Shown here one piece after another: positions 13,233 through 25,688 of a stretch of 64,000 nucleotides of DNA (the first letter of the stretch is position 1; the number at the start of each line of letters is the position of its first letter). The DNA lies in contig JAHRBS010000004.1 of NCBI GenBank assembly GCA_024305745.1, positions 806,001 to 870,000 of the forward strand, read 5' to 3'. The notes beneath the pieces are model-generated. The model did not search any database, was not told the origin of the DNA, and saw nothing but the letters and a program-made list of their open reading frames with translations. Origin of the DNA: Polyporus tsugae (lineage: Eukaryota > Basidiomycota > Agaricomycetes > Polyporales > Polyporaceae). The translations under genes and the position numbers were made by a program.

Positions 13233-15406
13233 ATGAGTTCAGGCTCACGCCCTCCCTCGCCCGCAGCCGCACCTGCGCTGTCCGTCAATGAAGGTTCATG
13301 TTTGTCCGAATCCGCTCCCGCATTGGCCCCACGGCATGAGGTCGCAGCAGTGCTCCTGACGGGCACGGTGCCGGCCGGTGCGAACCCTTCACCCTCCCTC
13401 GTACATCCCACGATGCCATCCAAGGGCACCGTCTCCAGCAACCGCGACCACGACCATACCCTCCACACTCACGCCGAAGAACTCTCAGCGGACGCGGACC
13501 CGCATCCAGACAGGGAACTAATAAGGACACCATCATCATCATCATCATCAGCGATGTCCAAGGTGGGACTCAAGACTGGGCCCCCAGAGGTGGACGAGCT
13601 GGACTCTCAGAGCGTCATCGACATCTCGGGGCCCGTGCGGGACGACCCCTCGGATGAACGGCACAGGGAGGCGGAAGGAGAAGAAGAAGAAGAAGAGGAG
13701 GACGAGGACGAAGACGGAGAGGAGGAAGAGGAGGACGGAGAAGAGGAGGAGGTAGTGGGGATGGACACTGAGCTGACGATCCACGTCGACGGCGAGGAGG
13801 CCATGCCGCGGGACTCGGACGTGACGGAGACGGACGTCGACGCCAGGGCGCACACCGATGCGGGCTCGACGCTGTACGGCTCCTTGGCCGCGGCGGGCGA
13901 GCAGGTGCACGAACACCCGCTAAGGCTCGATGTGCACCCGCCATCGCGCCACCGCGGAAAGGGAGACGAGGGCGATGATGAGGGCGAGGTGGACGATCTG
14001 GGCTTGAGTGGCGGGAGGGGCGGACGGGAGAGCCCGCAGCGGTTCGTGCTCACGGGCGGGAAGGCGGGCGGGGTGCAGCTGCACGAGTTTGGGAGCAAGC
14101 CCAGGTGCGTGGTATATCCTCTCTTGCCTTCTCAGATGGTATGCTGATGCTCAGGGCTTCTTTGGATGTCGTCGTCTAGCAATGGCCGGCCGCGGATCCC
14201 GCACTCTGCGTACTACTTTGGGCCGCCGCCGCCTGACTCTGCGTACGGTACGGAGCCTGTGGGCCAGATCGGCGTGCACCACCCCAGGGAGATCGTCAGA
14301 GTGGAGCGGGATTACTCGGGCGGGGAGCTCCCGCAGTTCGCGCCAACATACCCATTGGAACTGGAAGGACGGGTGAGTGCTTCGTTTTCGAGATTGTCTT
14401 GTGTCCTTTTGTCTTGCATGGCTGCAAGTTGCTTGAGCACCGTGCTGTGTGATGCCATTTTGAGACGTGGATGGAGATATGCTGCTCTACCCTCCCTGCG
14501 AAGCGGTTGGGACGGCACTTGTGACTCCGCCCATGCCACACACATGCATAAATCGCGTGCTTTGGACCTGAAAACCACGATGCGACTTTCCATGCGCTCG
14601 CGTTATGCGTCGTGCGGCTTGATGGTAGCCAGAAGCGCAACATGAAAAAGTGTGAGCATAAATAACGTGTTTGGCGACCGGATGCTTGGAGCAATATGGC
14701 ATAGTCTCGGTTTCATCACATCCGCATATTGTGGCGGCCACATACAGGTGTCGCTGTACTCTTGTTTCATAGGAACGTGAGCTCGTTTTACTTGGTGCGA
14801 CAGCTGACATACCAGAGAACGTCCGATAAATGCGCTATGGTGTCCTGCAGAACTTCGCAGCTCCGTGCTTGCATGATCGATCGGTTATACTCTTTCTTTA
14901 GCGTCGTCTTTTCAAAGCGAGTTGAGATCGCTAAGCTTGGTGTCATGCATACAGATAACGCCGACCCAGTTCTTGGAGACCATCAACGCAATCAACGAGC
15001 TCCTCATTTCGGCACATAGTCTCGGTCACGCCTTCGTCGACAACGCTTTAGCGTACTTTACGCTGCAAATATCTCGCGCAGTCAAGAAGACGCATTACGA
15101 GAAGGCGAGTTATCCCCCAAATTGAGAACAAAGGATAGCACGTCCACTTACGCTCGCCGGCGAACAGGAGATGGACCGGCTCAAGGTGCTGGTCGACGAG
15201 TTGAACATTCAAATGTACAATCCCGTTGGGCTGCATATCAAGTGGCCACGTGGTGTCGCTCTTCTCTTCGTGAGTACATGCACAATGCTTTTCGTGCTGC
15301 CCACGGAATTTAACTGGGCCCTTTATTAGCTCGAGATAGAATACTACGTGAGTAGCGACCATCGTCTTCCACGCCATGTGAACCATGACGCCTTGTTCCC
15401 CAGTGA
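13233..15406 (+). CDS. Erf4/Shr5-type subunit of the Ras palmitoyltransferase
   Basis: Exons 13233-14104, 14180-14372, 14955-15104, 15168-15269, 15331-15348 and the stop at 15404-15406 give 445 residues. Residues 1-~290 are low-complexity, with a Ser run and a long Glu/Asp tract (EEEEEEEDEDEDGEEEEEDG region). Residues ~328-445 form the Erf4/golgin-A7 domain: VRVERDYSGGELPQF, FLETINAINELLISAHS, YFTLQISRAVKKTHYEK and the ending NPVGLHIKWPRGVALLFLEI. Family knowledge: Erf4 partners the DHHC enzyme Erf2 in palmitoylating Ras at the ER. Oddities: intron 2 is 582 nt, ten times the local norm, and intron 3 (15105-15167) starts with GC instead of GT. If the last intron (15349-15403) is retained, the protein gains a tail of about 50 residues. 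The start has ACC before ATG; an in-frame TTG upstream was ignored. Confidence 0.88.
14373..14954 (+). other. 582-nt intron of the ERF4-like gene
   Basis: The donor GTGAGT at 14373 and acceptor ACAG at 14951-14954 join two exons that together encode the uninterrupted Erf4 domain (LELEGR|ITPTQF), so this is an intron despite its size. No ORF, transposon end or structured RNA was recognised inside it. Confidence 0.75.
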
Positions 15407-18400
15407 CACGTGTTCGCCTTTTGCCCGGCCTTGTAATCTGGTATGTTTCCCAATCCATGCTCTCTCGTTTGTAAGCACTCACAGATCCGTTGCAGCAGTC
15501 CCGTTATCTCCGTGACTAGTTCGCGGGTCTGGTTGCCTTCACATGCTTCTCTTTGAATTTCTGATTCTGTAAGGTCCACCAGCTTCTTGCCTCTGTTCTC
15601 TGTCGACTGCAGGCGCCGACTACCCAAGATACGACGACATCCATGTTTTTGACTTTCCTTGCTGGTTTTTCTCCTGGAACTGTATCCTAATATTCCTTGG
15701 CTTCCCCTCCTTCCCCCGTCGCACATCATAATCATACCCGTCACGCTCGCTTTCATCTCGGCATCCGTTACTCACTTCCGCATCTGCATATCCGCCACCA
15801 TGATACCGGACATACGCGTACAGTACTAATTCATCGACCTCACCGAATCTCACTGTATTTTTTCTCTGAACGTAGGTACATAGCTCATAGCACGAAACCC
15901 AAATTTCCAGCCTTCGTTTCCGTGTCCCCATCGCCCCGTATGAAGGATGCGCACCCTCAGTTCCAACCCCCAGTGACACAGGACCTTGATCTGACCTTCT
16001 CCCTTTCCGGGGCGGGCCGGCGAGGGGCCAGAGTCCGAGCGGCGCGGACTCGAGGGCTCGGGCTCGGGCTGTTCGGAGTTGGTGGAGCCCGGTGTGGGGC
16101 ACACCTGGGCAATGCATCTTGATTGCAACCGGCGCCGTGACGTCGGACGTGTTCGCGATCTGCAAGACGACGAGCTGGACGTGGCGACCGGATCGAAGTG
16201 TACTGCACAGGAGTGTTGCAGCAGAGATGCGCACTGTGCGCACTCGGAGATGGCCATATGCATGGGGGTCGGCCGATGACAGCGGACCATGACGCGTGAC
16301 GATCGGTCCAACCTAAGAACTCGACATAGACAATGAAAGGCTGGAGCGTGGTTCTGCGACGTGAGTTAGTTGGTTTGCGATGGAGGTCTTGTCTGCTCAT
16401 TAATGTCTTGAGCGAGTTCCGCTTAGACTTCTTACTAGGCACCGCTTGGCTAATAATCGATCAGTCGGAAGGCTGGCGGGATGGAGTCATTGTCTACGTG
16501 GAATGTGCGCGGCCGCCGGTACGCAGTGATCATATGCATGGAACTTGAAAGGGAGGAGGCTTGTGTTACTTAGATGCTTGCGTCGATATCATGAGGGGCA
16601 AGTGATTTTTGACGTGCGACGTCTCGGGCTCCACTCGGCACTGACTCGGGCTTCACAACAGGACTCAGGTCGTTGTCCATACCCGCCGAAGGCTGAACTT
16701 TTAACGCCAAGGGGCGAACGTACTTACATACTTACCATGGATCATCGATTCGGCGGACTGCATTAGGTATTTATTCCAAAAAAAGGGCCGATGTGGCCGA
16801 TATCGAACGTCGGGGGAAGGCGGAGTCATCGAGATTGAGGTCAACATGGACACAAGAGCCTGGAGAAAGCGCGGATGAATCCTAACATGTTCTGCTTTCA
16901 GCCCGCGGATGGCAATACTTGGCACTCACCCGTTTTTGACCACCCTCGCACACGCTAATCCCGTCGTAAAAGTGATCTAGGGTTGGAAAGGACTAGGTTA
17001 TGCTACGCCGCCCGATTGATGTACCTACATACCTATGGCTCAGCGTGGATGGTGCGGCCGCCGTAGTCCAACGAGGACAGTTCTGGGGCCGTTCTTGTGT
17101 GGCCCAAGCTCACGGTTAGCTAGTAGATGTCTTGTTAAGTTGTTCCCTCAGGATTGGGTTGGAGGGCAAGTTTCGCTCAGGAGCCATTGCGGAGGCAAAT
17201 GGAAAAGAGGCGGACTTCGAAACTTGCCGATTCAGTAGACCTCTCGCGGAAGCTGAGCGACACTTTGTGAGATCCATGGTGCTGCTTCTGGTAACTCCCC
17301 CTGTGGCCGCCGTCACCTTTGCGAGGTTACTGTAATCGGGCCTTGCGGTTTTATCGCGACTTCGACAGACCGCCCTCCTATTCCGATAGGCAAAACAGGT
17401 GGATAGCAACTGGATGAATGTTTTTTTGTGATTGTGGTGTAGGTCTACCTCGACGGAGAAGACTAGAGAGTCATCAGCCTTGCGGAACCCACGCGATGCA
17501 CTGTGTTTGCAGTCCAAAACTCGAAATGTGGGCGCACCAGGGGAGCAGGATATTCTGCCCCAACGCACTGATCCTCGGCCTTGTCATTTATGTAGAACAC
17601 TATTGAATCGTGGTCAGTGTCGCCTCCAGCCTCAAGCTCATTCGCCAGGCTTTTCCGACCGGGATACCAGTCGGGCACGCTCCCTTACATGCGGACCGCA
17701 ACCCAAACCGCACTGTTCCCGACCGCACGGCGCACAATTCCCGGTCGGCCTCAGCCCCACTCGAGATAGCCGAATAGGGGCCCACATACGCCCGCGGTCG
17801 ATCGCCGAACGCCGAATCGGACTCAGACAGCAGAGGGGTGGCTATTACAGTAGCAGTGCTACCATTCGAATTCGATATAAGTGACCTGTGCGCGGTGTGC
17901 GGTGACGTCAGTTCCGATACTTGCGTCTACCAAATGTATTGCGATCTTGTCTTGAACGTAACGTAAACTCTAAAACCGCGCCAAGCGCGGAGGAGCTGGA
18001 AGCTGGAAGCTGGAAGTTCCGGAATGCGAGTGGGTAGCTGTCAATGCAGTCGATTTGAGTTTGTGACTCCTAGAACGGCTCGGCTCGGCTCGGGGGGAGG
18101 AGGATTTGTAGAAGGAGGGGGCGGCGGGCCCGGGTGTGGGTTGAGGAGCGCGTAGCGCACCGGTCGCTGGTGTGGGTTCGATAGTATATGTAGTACTACC
18201 AATTGAAATGCGGACTCTGTGCGATCCGGGCTGGGGTTTGAGCGTACTTACTTACAGGTACTGATACTTCGAGGATATTTGGCAGATGTGGCACCGGCAC
18301 CGGCCGGGTACACAGCCTTCAGTGGTCGACGTGCATTTCAACCTTCCAAGTTGAAATGGGAAGCTATTCCGAGCCTCTAGCTGGCATGCGCCGAGAGGAC

Positions 18401-21400
18401 GCGCGGCGCCGTTCCGTGGAGTGCCTACGCAGTCGCGCTTCCTGACGGTGGTGGTGGTGGTGTCCGCGGACTGTCAGTGTCAACCCACCTGCATCAAACC
18501 TAAGGGCATGCTACATAATTCAGTACGCAGTTCGCGTCCTCAGAGCGTAGTGCACTGGCACGTATGGATTGAATTAGGACGGACGGTACAGGGAACTTGA
18601 CGAAGATGCTGCGTTGCAGTTGAAGACGCGAACCTTCGCAAGATCCACGAGGTGATGGAGGATTAATATTGGGATTTACGATGTACGTCGGTACCCGCAG
18701 TGGGAAGAGTTGGCGTGTCGTAAAGCGTCATATGTATGTAAATGCTAGAATGGGAGCAGAGACTTGAGGCGACTAAGCAATGGGGAGATCATGATTGTGG
18801 ATCAAAGACACCGCAAGCGATATTAGTACTTAGCTGGAGTCGAGGGCCACCTACGGCACCCGCATCATGAGGCTTTGGCTAAATGGTTATCGTGGGGAAG
18901 GGCAACCGTGCTCAGGCCTTACGGACCAGTTATGGACTCGGGTGGATGAAGCTTTGTGCGCACTGCGGTCCAGGACGCTGCTGATGGTGAGGGATGCTGT
19001 GCAGCGTACTACTGAAGCAAACCACTCGCCTCGCGATCAGGACAGCTCCAAGCGGCGTGCGCAATATGTACATGCGATGCATGAGACATTGAGAGAGACT
19101 AAGGGGTATAACGCAGTACATATCGATTGCCGAAAGAATCTGGGCATCGCCGCCGGCAGGACGTAAGCATTCGACGCACCGTATGTCGGCGGAGGGTCGG
19201 TGAATGCGCGAGTACGTGGGAGCGGTTCCAATTTTGAGAAGACGCTATACGAGCATCAGACGATCTTTCAACGACGCTCTTCACCTTGAAGCGTGCATGG
19301 TCATGAGGTCGTTTCTGACGCGCGATGGATATCCTGAGCGGGATCTAAGTAATATGAGTGGACGTTGCGCATATAGAGTACAAGGTCGGTACGTACAGTA
19401 CGTACAGCCCACGCTCTACGCCGACCGTCACGGCGGTCGAGGCGAGCTCGAACTTGGATTCGGAACCAGGAAAGCCCGGTCGCCTATTGTCTAACTGTAG
19501 GTAGGACAGGATCAGAACGCGTATGAAAAAAACGGGGGTCTTTACGGACTTACGACGCCCCTTCGTAGACGGGTTACGTTAAAACAGTGTGTGAGGGCGC
19601 TCGGAGTCGAGAATCTGACGTCGCATATATATGATAGCTGGGGAAGCGGCGAGAAACCTCTGGCCGAAGAACTCCTAAATGTCGTAAATCCATCCCAATG
19701 GCAAGGCCGAAGGGCAAATCTCGCAAGCGATGGAAGTCGAACGAGCCGAGTCGGACGCGCTTTCCCAGCTGATATCGATCCTGAAGAACCAGGCCGCCGG
19801 GAGTGAGAAGAGAGGGCATTGTTCTTTTGTCGTGCGGTCCGTGGCTGCTGTGCAATCGAGAGCACGCTCGTTTGGTCCCAGTCCCTGGAGACCGGGCATC
19901 AACTTGATGGACTTGAGATTGGAGCTTGAAGATTTGGCGTTCGATACGTTGCGCTTGCGTCTCTCCACACGGCTTGGCACATTGTCGACGTCAACGGGAA
20001 TCAACGTGAACGTGGATTAGATATGTAAGTTACTTGGCGAGGTTTGAGACTGGTTTGAGATTCGCAATAGTGGGAGGTTGGGTGTTGTAAATATGCGCGG
20101 CGCATGCCCAAAGCAGACATTGCAACCCGTGGCGAAGGCCTCGTATGTACTTGCACTCGGAAGGGAATTCTTCTGGCTGGTGGGTATGTACCTCTTTCGA
20201 CGGAATGTCATAAACGGAGTAACGCGCCGATGCCATGTCGTAGCGCACAAGTGGAGGCGAGCACCCGGCGGCGAGGCGCGAACAAAAGCGCTCGATCCGT
20301 TCGAGGCGTTTGTTCCCATACCCACCGCGTTCTGTCCGGGTGGGCGCCATCGTGATATGTATGGGGGCGGATGCCGCATTGAATGGAGAGGTCGCGATCC
20401 GTGCGGCGCGGCCAAGGCTCTCGAGATGCCGCTGTGGCGTGGAGGCCAAGTCGTGGCTGCAGCAGTGCGCTGGCCATCGCCGGGGTGAGTCGGGTGACTG
20501 CAGCAGGCCTGGGGAACGCTGCGGATGGTCAGGTGTTATCCGCCGGATGGGGAATGGTGGGACTGGGCGGGAAATTCCTGTCAAAGAGGACGACGCTGAG
20601 CGTCGACAGTGGCAACGGCAACGGACTCCGGAGACCACTTGCCCGAGGCCGAGCAACGGCGTCTATATCGTACCCAATGCGGAGGCTGGTGATTGGCGTC
20701 CGTGATCTCAGATTCTAAGTGGTTGGTTGGCCGTTCAAGCGCTTCAAACCGGTGCAGTTCGAGGCCAACGGGCTTCGGACAAGGCGTCTGCGGCTGATGA
20801 TGGTCGGGTTTTGTCGGCCTGTGGAAGGGCATGGAAAGCGGTGGAGTGGATCCAAGGATGGGCGGGGCGGCCCTGCGAAACGGCGAAGAGTTGCAATAAA
20901 TAACGACCTGAAGAAAATTGCCAATTGTAGGAGCATGATACATTAGACGAGCGCAAGTGAGCCTGGCCGAGCGGTACGATGGAAGACGGAGCAGCGTGCG
21001 GTGTCGTCTGGCTGGGGTCGGAGAGGGAGTGGGGAGGAGTCATTGACGGTGTTCGGTATGCGGCTTTATCAGCAGTCTGGCCGACATCACGGGCGGATGT
21101 GGAGGTGCAGCAGCAGAGCGCGCGGCGTTGAGCGGCGCGAAAGCTTGCGCAACTCCTCGCCGAAGGTCCTCGGCCTTTTCCGTCTGAGCGCCGTCCCGCT
21201 CTTTCTCTCCCGCCTCGACCAAACCCCTCCATTCCACTTTCTTCCTCCTCTCCTTTCGCCATCACCTCCTCCCACCCGATTCTCCGTCCTCGACCCCCCT
21301 CAAAAATACCCCATCCTCCTCCTCGACCTCGCTTCCCATCTCGTCCGCAGCCTACGCGACCTCTCACATCACTGCTTACTCAGCGCACTCAGGCTCCATA

Positions 21401-21461
21401 CGCCCCCAACTGTCTCACCTCTCTCTTGCAACCTTGCCCCCGTCCTAGTTCTTCCTCAGCC
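15407..21461. other. Second gene desert
   Basis: Six kilobases with no convincing gene. Many short antiparallel ORFs exist, but none has domains or coding-like composition. Landmarks: TACTTAC at 16721, 16729, 18245 and 18249; three tandem 7-bp units AGCTGGA at 17994-18014; three GGCTC units at 18077-18091; and a (GGT)n stretch near 18448. From about 21180 to 21461 the sequence becomes C/T-rich, as expected for the promoter and leader of the bZIP gene. Confidence 0.45.
17994..18014 (+). repeat. Tandem 7-bp repeat AGCTGGA x3
   Basis: Three perfect head-to-tail copies of AGCTGGA in intergenic DNA, seen directly. No function is implied. Confidence 0.8.
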
Positions 21462-23493
21462 ATGAACTATCCTACGTCAGACATGCACTCCTTCTGGGAC
21501 ATCAACGCTCAGCAGCCAGACTCCTTTTCTGCTCTCCCCGACGACGACTTCCTCGCTTTCCTTCAGAAGCAGTTCCCTAGCGCCGTCGGTAACAACGATC
21601 CCGCCCCCATCTCCTTTGACAATCCCGACGGCGTCGACCCTCAGAGCATCAACAGCTTCCCCCCTCCTAACCTCAGCCCCCCCTCCAGCGACTCCAGTCC
21701 CAGTCCGCCCAGCACCCACCACGAGTCCAGTCTCTCACGACGTCAATCAGGGGTGTTCGGTAGCGCCCCGTCAGGCAACGCAGATCCTGACGATGGCTCG
21801 TTGAAGCGGAAAGCCGTCGATAACTCGGATGAGCCCCAGTCCAAGACGCAGCACACTTCTCGTGAGTATGCGTTCTGTCCCTTATCAGAGTTCGTTCAAC
21901 AACTCCCGCTCTAGCACCCAACGGTACCAGCAAAAAGACTATTTCATCCGCCAGTGCTCGTCGCAAGCCTGGTGTCGCTCAGGTATGCGGACTTGACGTG
22001 GTGAAGCGTGCACGGTTATCTGATAATGCCGTTAGGATGAAACTCGTCTTATGAAGCGTAAGGAGCAGAACCGGGCGGCTCAAAGAGCTTTCAGGGAGCG
22101 TAAGGAGAAGCATGTCCGAGATGTGAGTAGATCCACAGGTGGTGGAATCATACCTTTTTCTGACGTCATCGGCTTTAGTTGGAAGACAAAGTCGCTGCCT
22201 TGGAGGCGAAGAACCAGTTGTCGGAGCAGGAGAACGAGAACCTTCGCGATCTGCTCCAACGCCTCCAAAACGAGAATATGATGCTGAAGCAAGCAGCATT
22301 TACGTTCTCCGCACCGCACTCCACCAACACGAACAACAACCAGAACGCGTTCGGGAACAACGCCAACAATCATCCCATGCAGTTCAACTTCTCATCTCCA
22401 GGTGCGGGTCCAAGCAAGTCGCCGATGCAAACCCAGTCACCACCATCGCAATACAATCTCAATTTCAACTCCCTCATCCCCTTCGACCCGAACATGTTGA
22501 ACCCTGCCGACGAATCCCAGGACGTCAATATGGACGCTCCGTTCTCGTTCTCCAATGAGTACAAGACCATCGCCAGCAACCCCATGTTCACGTCGTTTGC
22601 AGAGCCATCACCCGCAGACAGCCCGCCCATCATGATGAACGGCGGTCAGCAGTATTTGCCAAATTCTTCCTTCGAGTCCTTTGACCATTGGACACCATCC
22701 GAGTCTCATACCGGAGGGCAGGACGCGCTCGACCAGTTATTTGGTGGGAACTTCCTCGGCACGAACAGCACGACGACGGCCGACTTCCACGCGCTGCTGG
22801 CGACGCCGCCCAGCACAATCTCTCCCGTTTCACACGCGACCCGTACGCCTTCACTATCGTCGTCCTCGTCATCACCAGCGGGGGCTGCCAACACCAACGG
22901 CGCCAGCCCGTCAACAGCAGGCCACAGCCCATCAGCGCACCCACCCGGTCAGAGTACCGACCAGTGTCCGAAGACGAAGCAGCAGCTGTCGAAGGCGATT
23001 GCCGAGGCCGGGCAGTCGAGCTTCGTGCAGGGCTCTGCATTCATGCAGAACGGGGGTCCGTCGCCCGCAGCGTCGGCAGGGAGCGAGAAGCCGGGCGAGG
23101 GTGAGAGCGTCGGCGCGTCGTGCGACATGCCGTTCGCGCCATTCCTGCGGAAGGCGGCGGGCGAGAACGGGGGGACGCCTTTCGTGATGTGCAAAGGGTC
23201 GAGCTTCCCGAAGACGCAGAAGAGCGACAAGAACATCGAGGTGCTCACAGCATGGCGGACGATCACGTCGAACCCGCAGTTCAAGGTTGGTGCTAGCACT
23301 GATGTTTCTGCGATGGGGCTGGACGCTGACAGATGTTGAACGGGCCCAGGACGTGGATATCAACGAGCTGTGCACCGAGTTCACGAGCAAGGCGCGGTGC
23401 GACGGAACGAAGGTCGTGCTTGAGCCCGAGGGCGTACACCATATCATCGAGGCGCTTGCGGCGAGGCAGGCGGCGAACCAGACGAAGCATTAA
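21462..23493 (+). CDS. Yap1/Pap1-type (AP-1-like) redox-regulated bZIP factor
   Basis: Exons 21462-21861, 21915-21982, 22036-22122, 22179-23285 and 23350-23493 give 601 residues. The basic region (about 157-185) carries the Yap-type signature NRAAQRAFRERKEKHVRD, followed by a leucine zipper (LEDKVAALEAKN...LRDLLQRLQNENMML). Cysteines sit at ~448, 500 and 523 and, in the C-terminal cysteine-rich domain, at ~562 and 571 (ELCTEFTSKARC), overlapping an export-signal-like helix. Family knowledge: oxidants form disulfides between the two Cys-rich regions, mask the Crm1 export signal and retain the protein in the nucleus to activate thioredoxin and peroxide genes. The four introns are 53-64 nt. The ATG at 21462 is preferred to a non-ATG in-frame codon upstream. 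The precise n-CRD/c-CRD pairing is inferred. Confidence 0.93.
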
Positions 23494-25688
23494 CGGAACA
23501 GGATGCCCTATCCGCTCGTTGCTCCGTGCTGTTCGTGCGCTCGCCCTCGCAGCATCCGTCGGGCGCTGCCCCGCCATGTCTCGTCTTGGTCGTTCTGGCT
23601 CACATGCGTTCCAAGGCTCCACTAGTGTCACGGCGCGCACGATGCACGCGGCACACGTTCGCTCTCGAGTCTCATATCATTGTCGTGTCCTCGCATTGTC
23701 GCATTGGCATTGTACCCCGCCTTATCGGCCTTATACGCATACCTCCGCAGCAGAAGGAGCTGGAACGACGGTTTGTGCTACATGTCGCATTTTTTCAGCA
23801 CTCATCATTCCCCTCATCTCCATTCACTTTCGCCTTCGCCATTTTCATCACGGACGATCGACATCGACCGGCACGAACATTTGCATCTACCCATCAGGAA
23901 CGGAAACACTAGACTTCGCGGGCGGATCTACGAGGACAGCGGGTGGGCTCGGATCGGAAAGGTCGAGGAGCATCCCAGGAGAAGAGGAAGAAGCCCGGGT
24001 CGCGGGAACTCCCTCCTCCACAGCATCGCCCGAGAGTCGGGCCCGTTCGGCGACGGGGTGGGTCTCCGCCGTTTTTGGTGCGTTGTGCGTCCACGCCGCG
24101 CCACAGGAGAGGCAGCTGACCTAGTCTGCGGTCTGTGTGGATTGGCCAGTCGAGCTTCGGGGTGGAGTCGGCGGCCATGGGCGGGTAAGGAGGGATGCCG
24201 CGAGATGGTAGTTCCTTAGCGAGCACCGCATCGCCCCTCACAAACCTATCTTCTTCCGCCTTCGTTTCTCAGCGCTCTCCTGTTTCTTTCCGCACACGTG
24301 TCGCCCTCATCCTCGTCCTGCCCATCGCGAGCCGCCTAGCTGCGTTTAGAACTCGACCGATGTTCGCCGTCTCGCACGCCTTGTGTGTCTAGTGTCCCTT
24401 GCTGTGTTCCTCTCCCCCCAAGTTTCGTCGCAGTCGCAGTCGTTCTCGTCCGTGTTCATGTTCGTGTACTCGTTTATCACACTCACCCTTCGCAGCCTCG
24501 GTCGCAGTCTCCCCAGTCCCGTCTCGTCTCGCATGTCGGTCGTCATCTTTCGTGTATTATGCTCCTCTATATCGTTACCGTTATCGTTACTGTACCTAGT
24601 CGTCTGAGTACCAAGTGCTGCCGTGTTGCAAATTAAGATGCGCATACGCATATCCAAGAAATAAGAACGTTGACCCTACTCCAGTCCGAATGCGGATTCG
24701 ATGTAGATGTTGAGTGCAGCGAACGATTGGAGGTGTACATGTGCTTTCGCTACCAGCAGACATCTTGGCAGTTTCTTGCACGGCCGAGTTTCGTCCACGT
24801 CCATACATCCAACTTTCAAATTCTGTCAATCCCGTTGGTTCGCGAGTGCTGAGTGCTGAGTTTCGGCCCTGCGGCCGGCCGACCATGTATGTACTGGCGT
24901 TGTGAAGCGAGGGGATCGTCGCTATGCCATACCCGCTCCGAATAGGCTCGGCGGCTCTCGAGCTCTAGATCCTTTAGCGTAAGTCGGAGCCGGCGGAGAA
25001 GGACTACTGGAAGTCGATGTGGGGATGGGGATCCGTCTCTATACACGGGACGTACTTCTCCCTTCGGAGTCGCGCTCCCTGCTGCAGCGGCCCACGATGA
25101 CGAGCAGTGGAGCCTCGTCGAATGGATGATATCGGATTCGCGCGTCCAATTGCACTTGAGCATCCGGTGGGTGTGATTCATGTTGCCGCTATGCCGGCTT
25201 CACGCCCGGAAGCACGCGTGGGAGGCCTAGGGAGTCGATAATATGCTATGCCGAGGGAGGGTGCTGTAGTTCATTCGATGCGACTGTACGGCGGCGGCGA
25301 CTAGCTCGTTGTGGCCGTGTTCAGCACTCACTGTCGTCATTGTGAGCGGGGCGTGTGCGTGCGAGCCAGGAACGGGTGTGCGATCTGGTTTGCTCGCGCC
25401 AGAACTCATTGTCCTTCATATTCGCGTGGGACGTGTTCGCTCTGGGGGGTATACATTCCGTGTCGAACGTCTGCGCTCGCTCTAGCGCGGTGCGGCAATG
25501 CATGCAATGTCAATGTTTTGCGTCGATCGTACAGCGGCGAGAGCGTGGCAACGGAGGGAGAACTCCCACTTAACGGTCCGAGGGGATACACGGCGCGGTG
25601 CCTGTCGTTCGCGGGTCGCTACTCCCAGGCGCACGCCACCTGGGCGATGCAACGCCTTCTTCGTGTACGGTGCTTTCGCACGAGGCAC
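23494..25688. other. Intergenic; the right part is the downstream flank of the duplicated segment
   Basis: The first ~900 bases are the 3' flank of the bZIP gene. From ~24424 the sequence aligns by eye with 41017 onward: the same words occur in the same order, for example GTCGCAGTCGCAGTCGTTCT, CACGCGTGGGAGG and GCTCGCGCCAGAACTC. No complete ORF is conserved. A peptide frame on the minus strand (NEYTNM...ENDCDCDET) is shared by both copies, but its N-terminal part diverges, so I do not call a gene. Confidence 0.5.

Noticed and set aside
13512..13760. Ser codon run and Glu/Asp tract in the ERF4-like gene considered as a non-coding microsatellite
   Set aside because: The frame stays open through both and continues in phase into the conserved Erf4 domain, so they are coding low-complexity.
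15620..16442. Minus-strand ORFs of 150-207 codons downstream of ERF4
   Set aside because: No conserved motif, and frames overlap each other with similar lengths; not distinguishable from chance.
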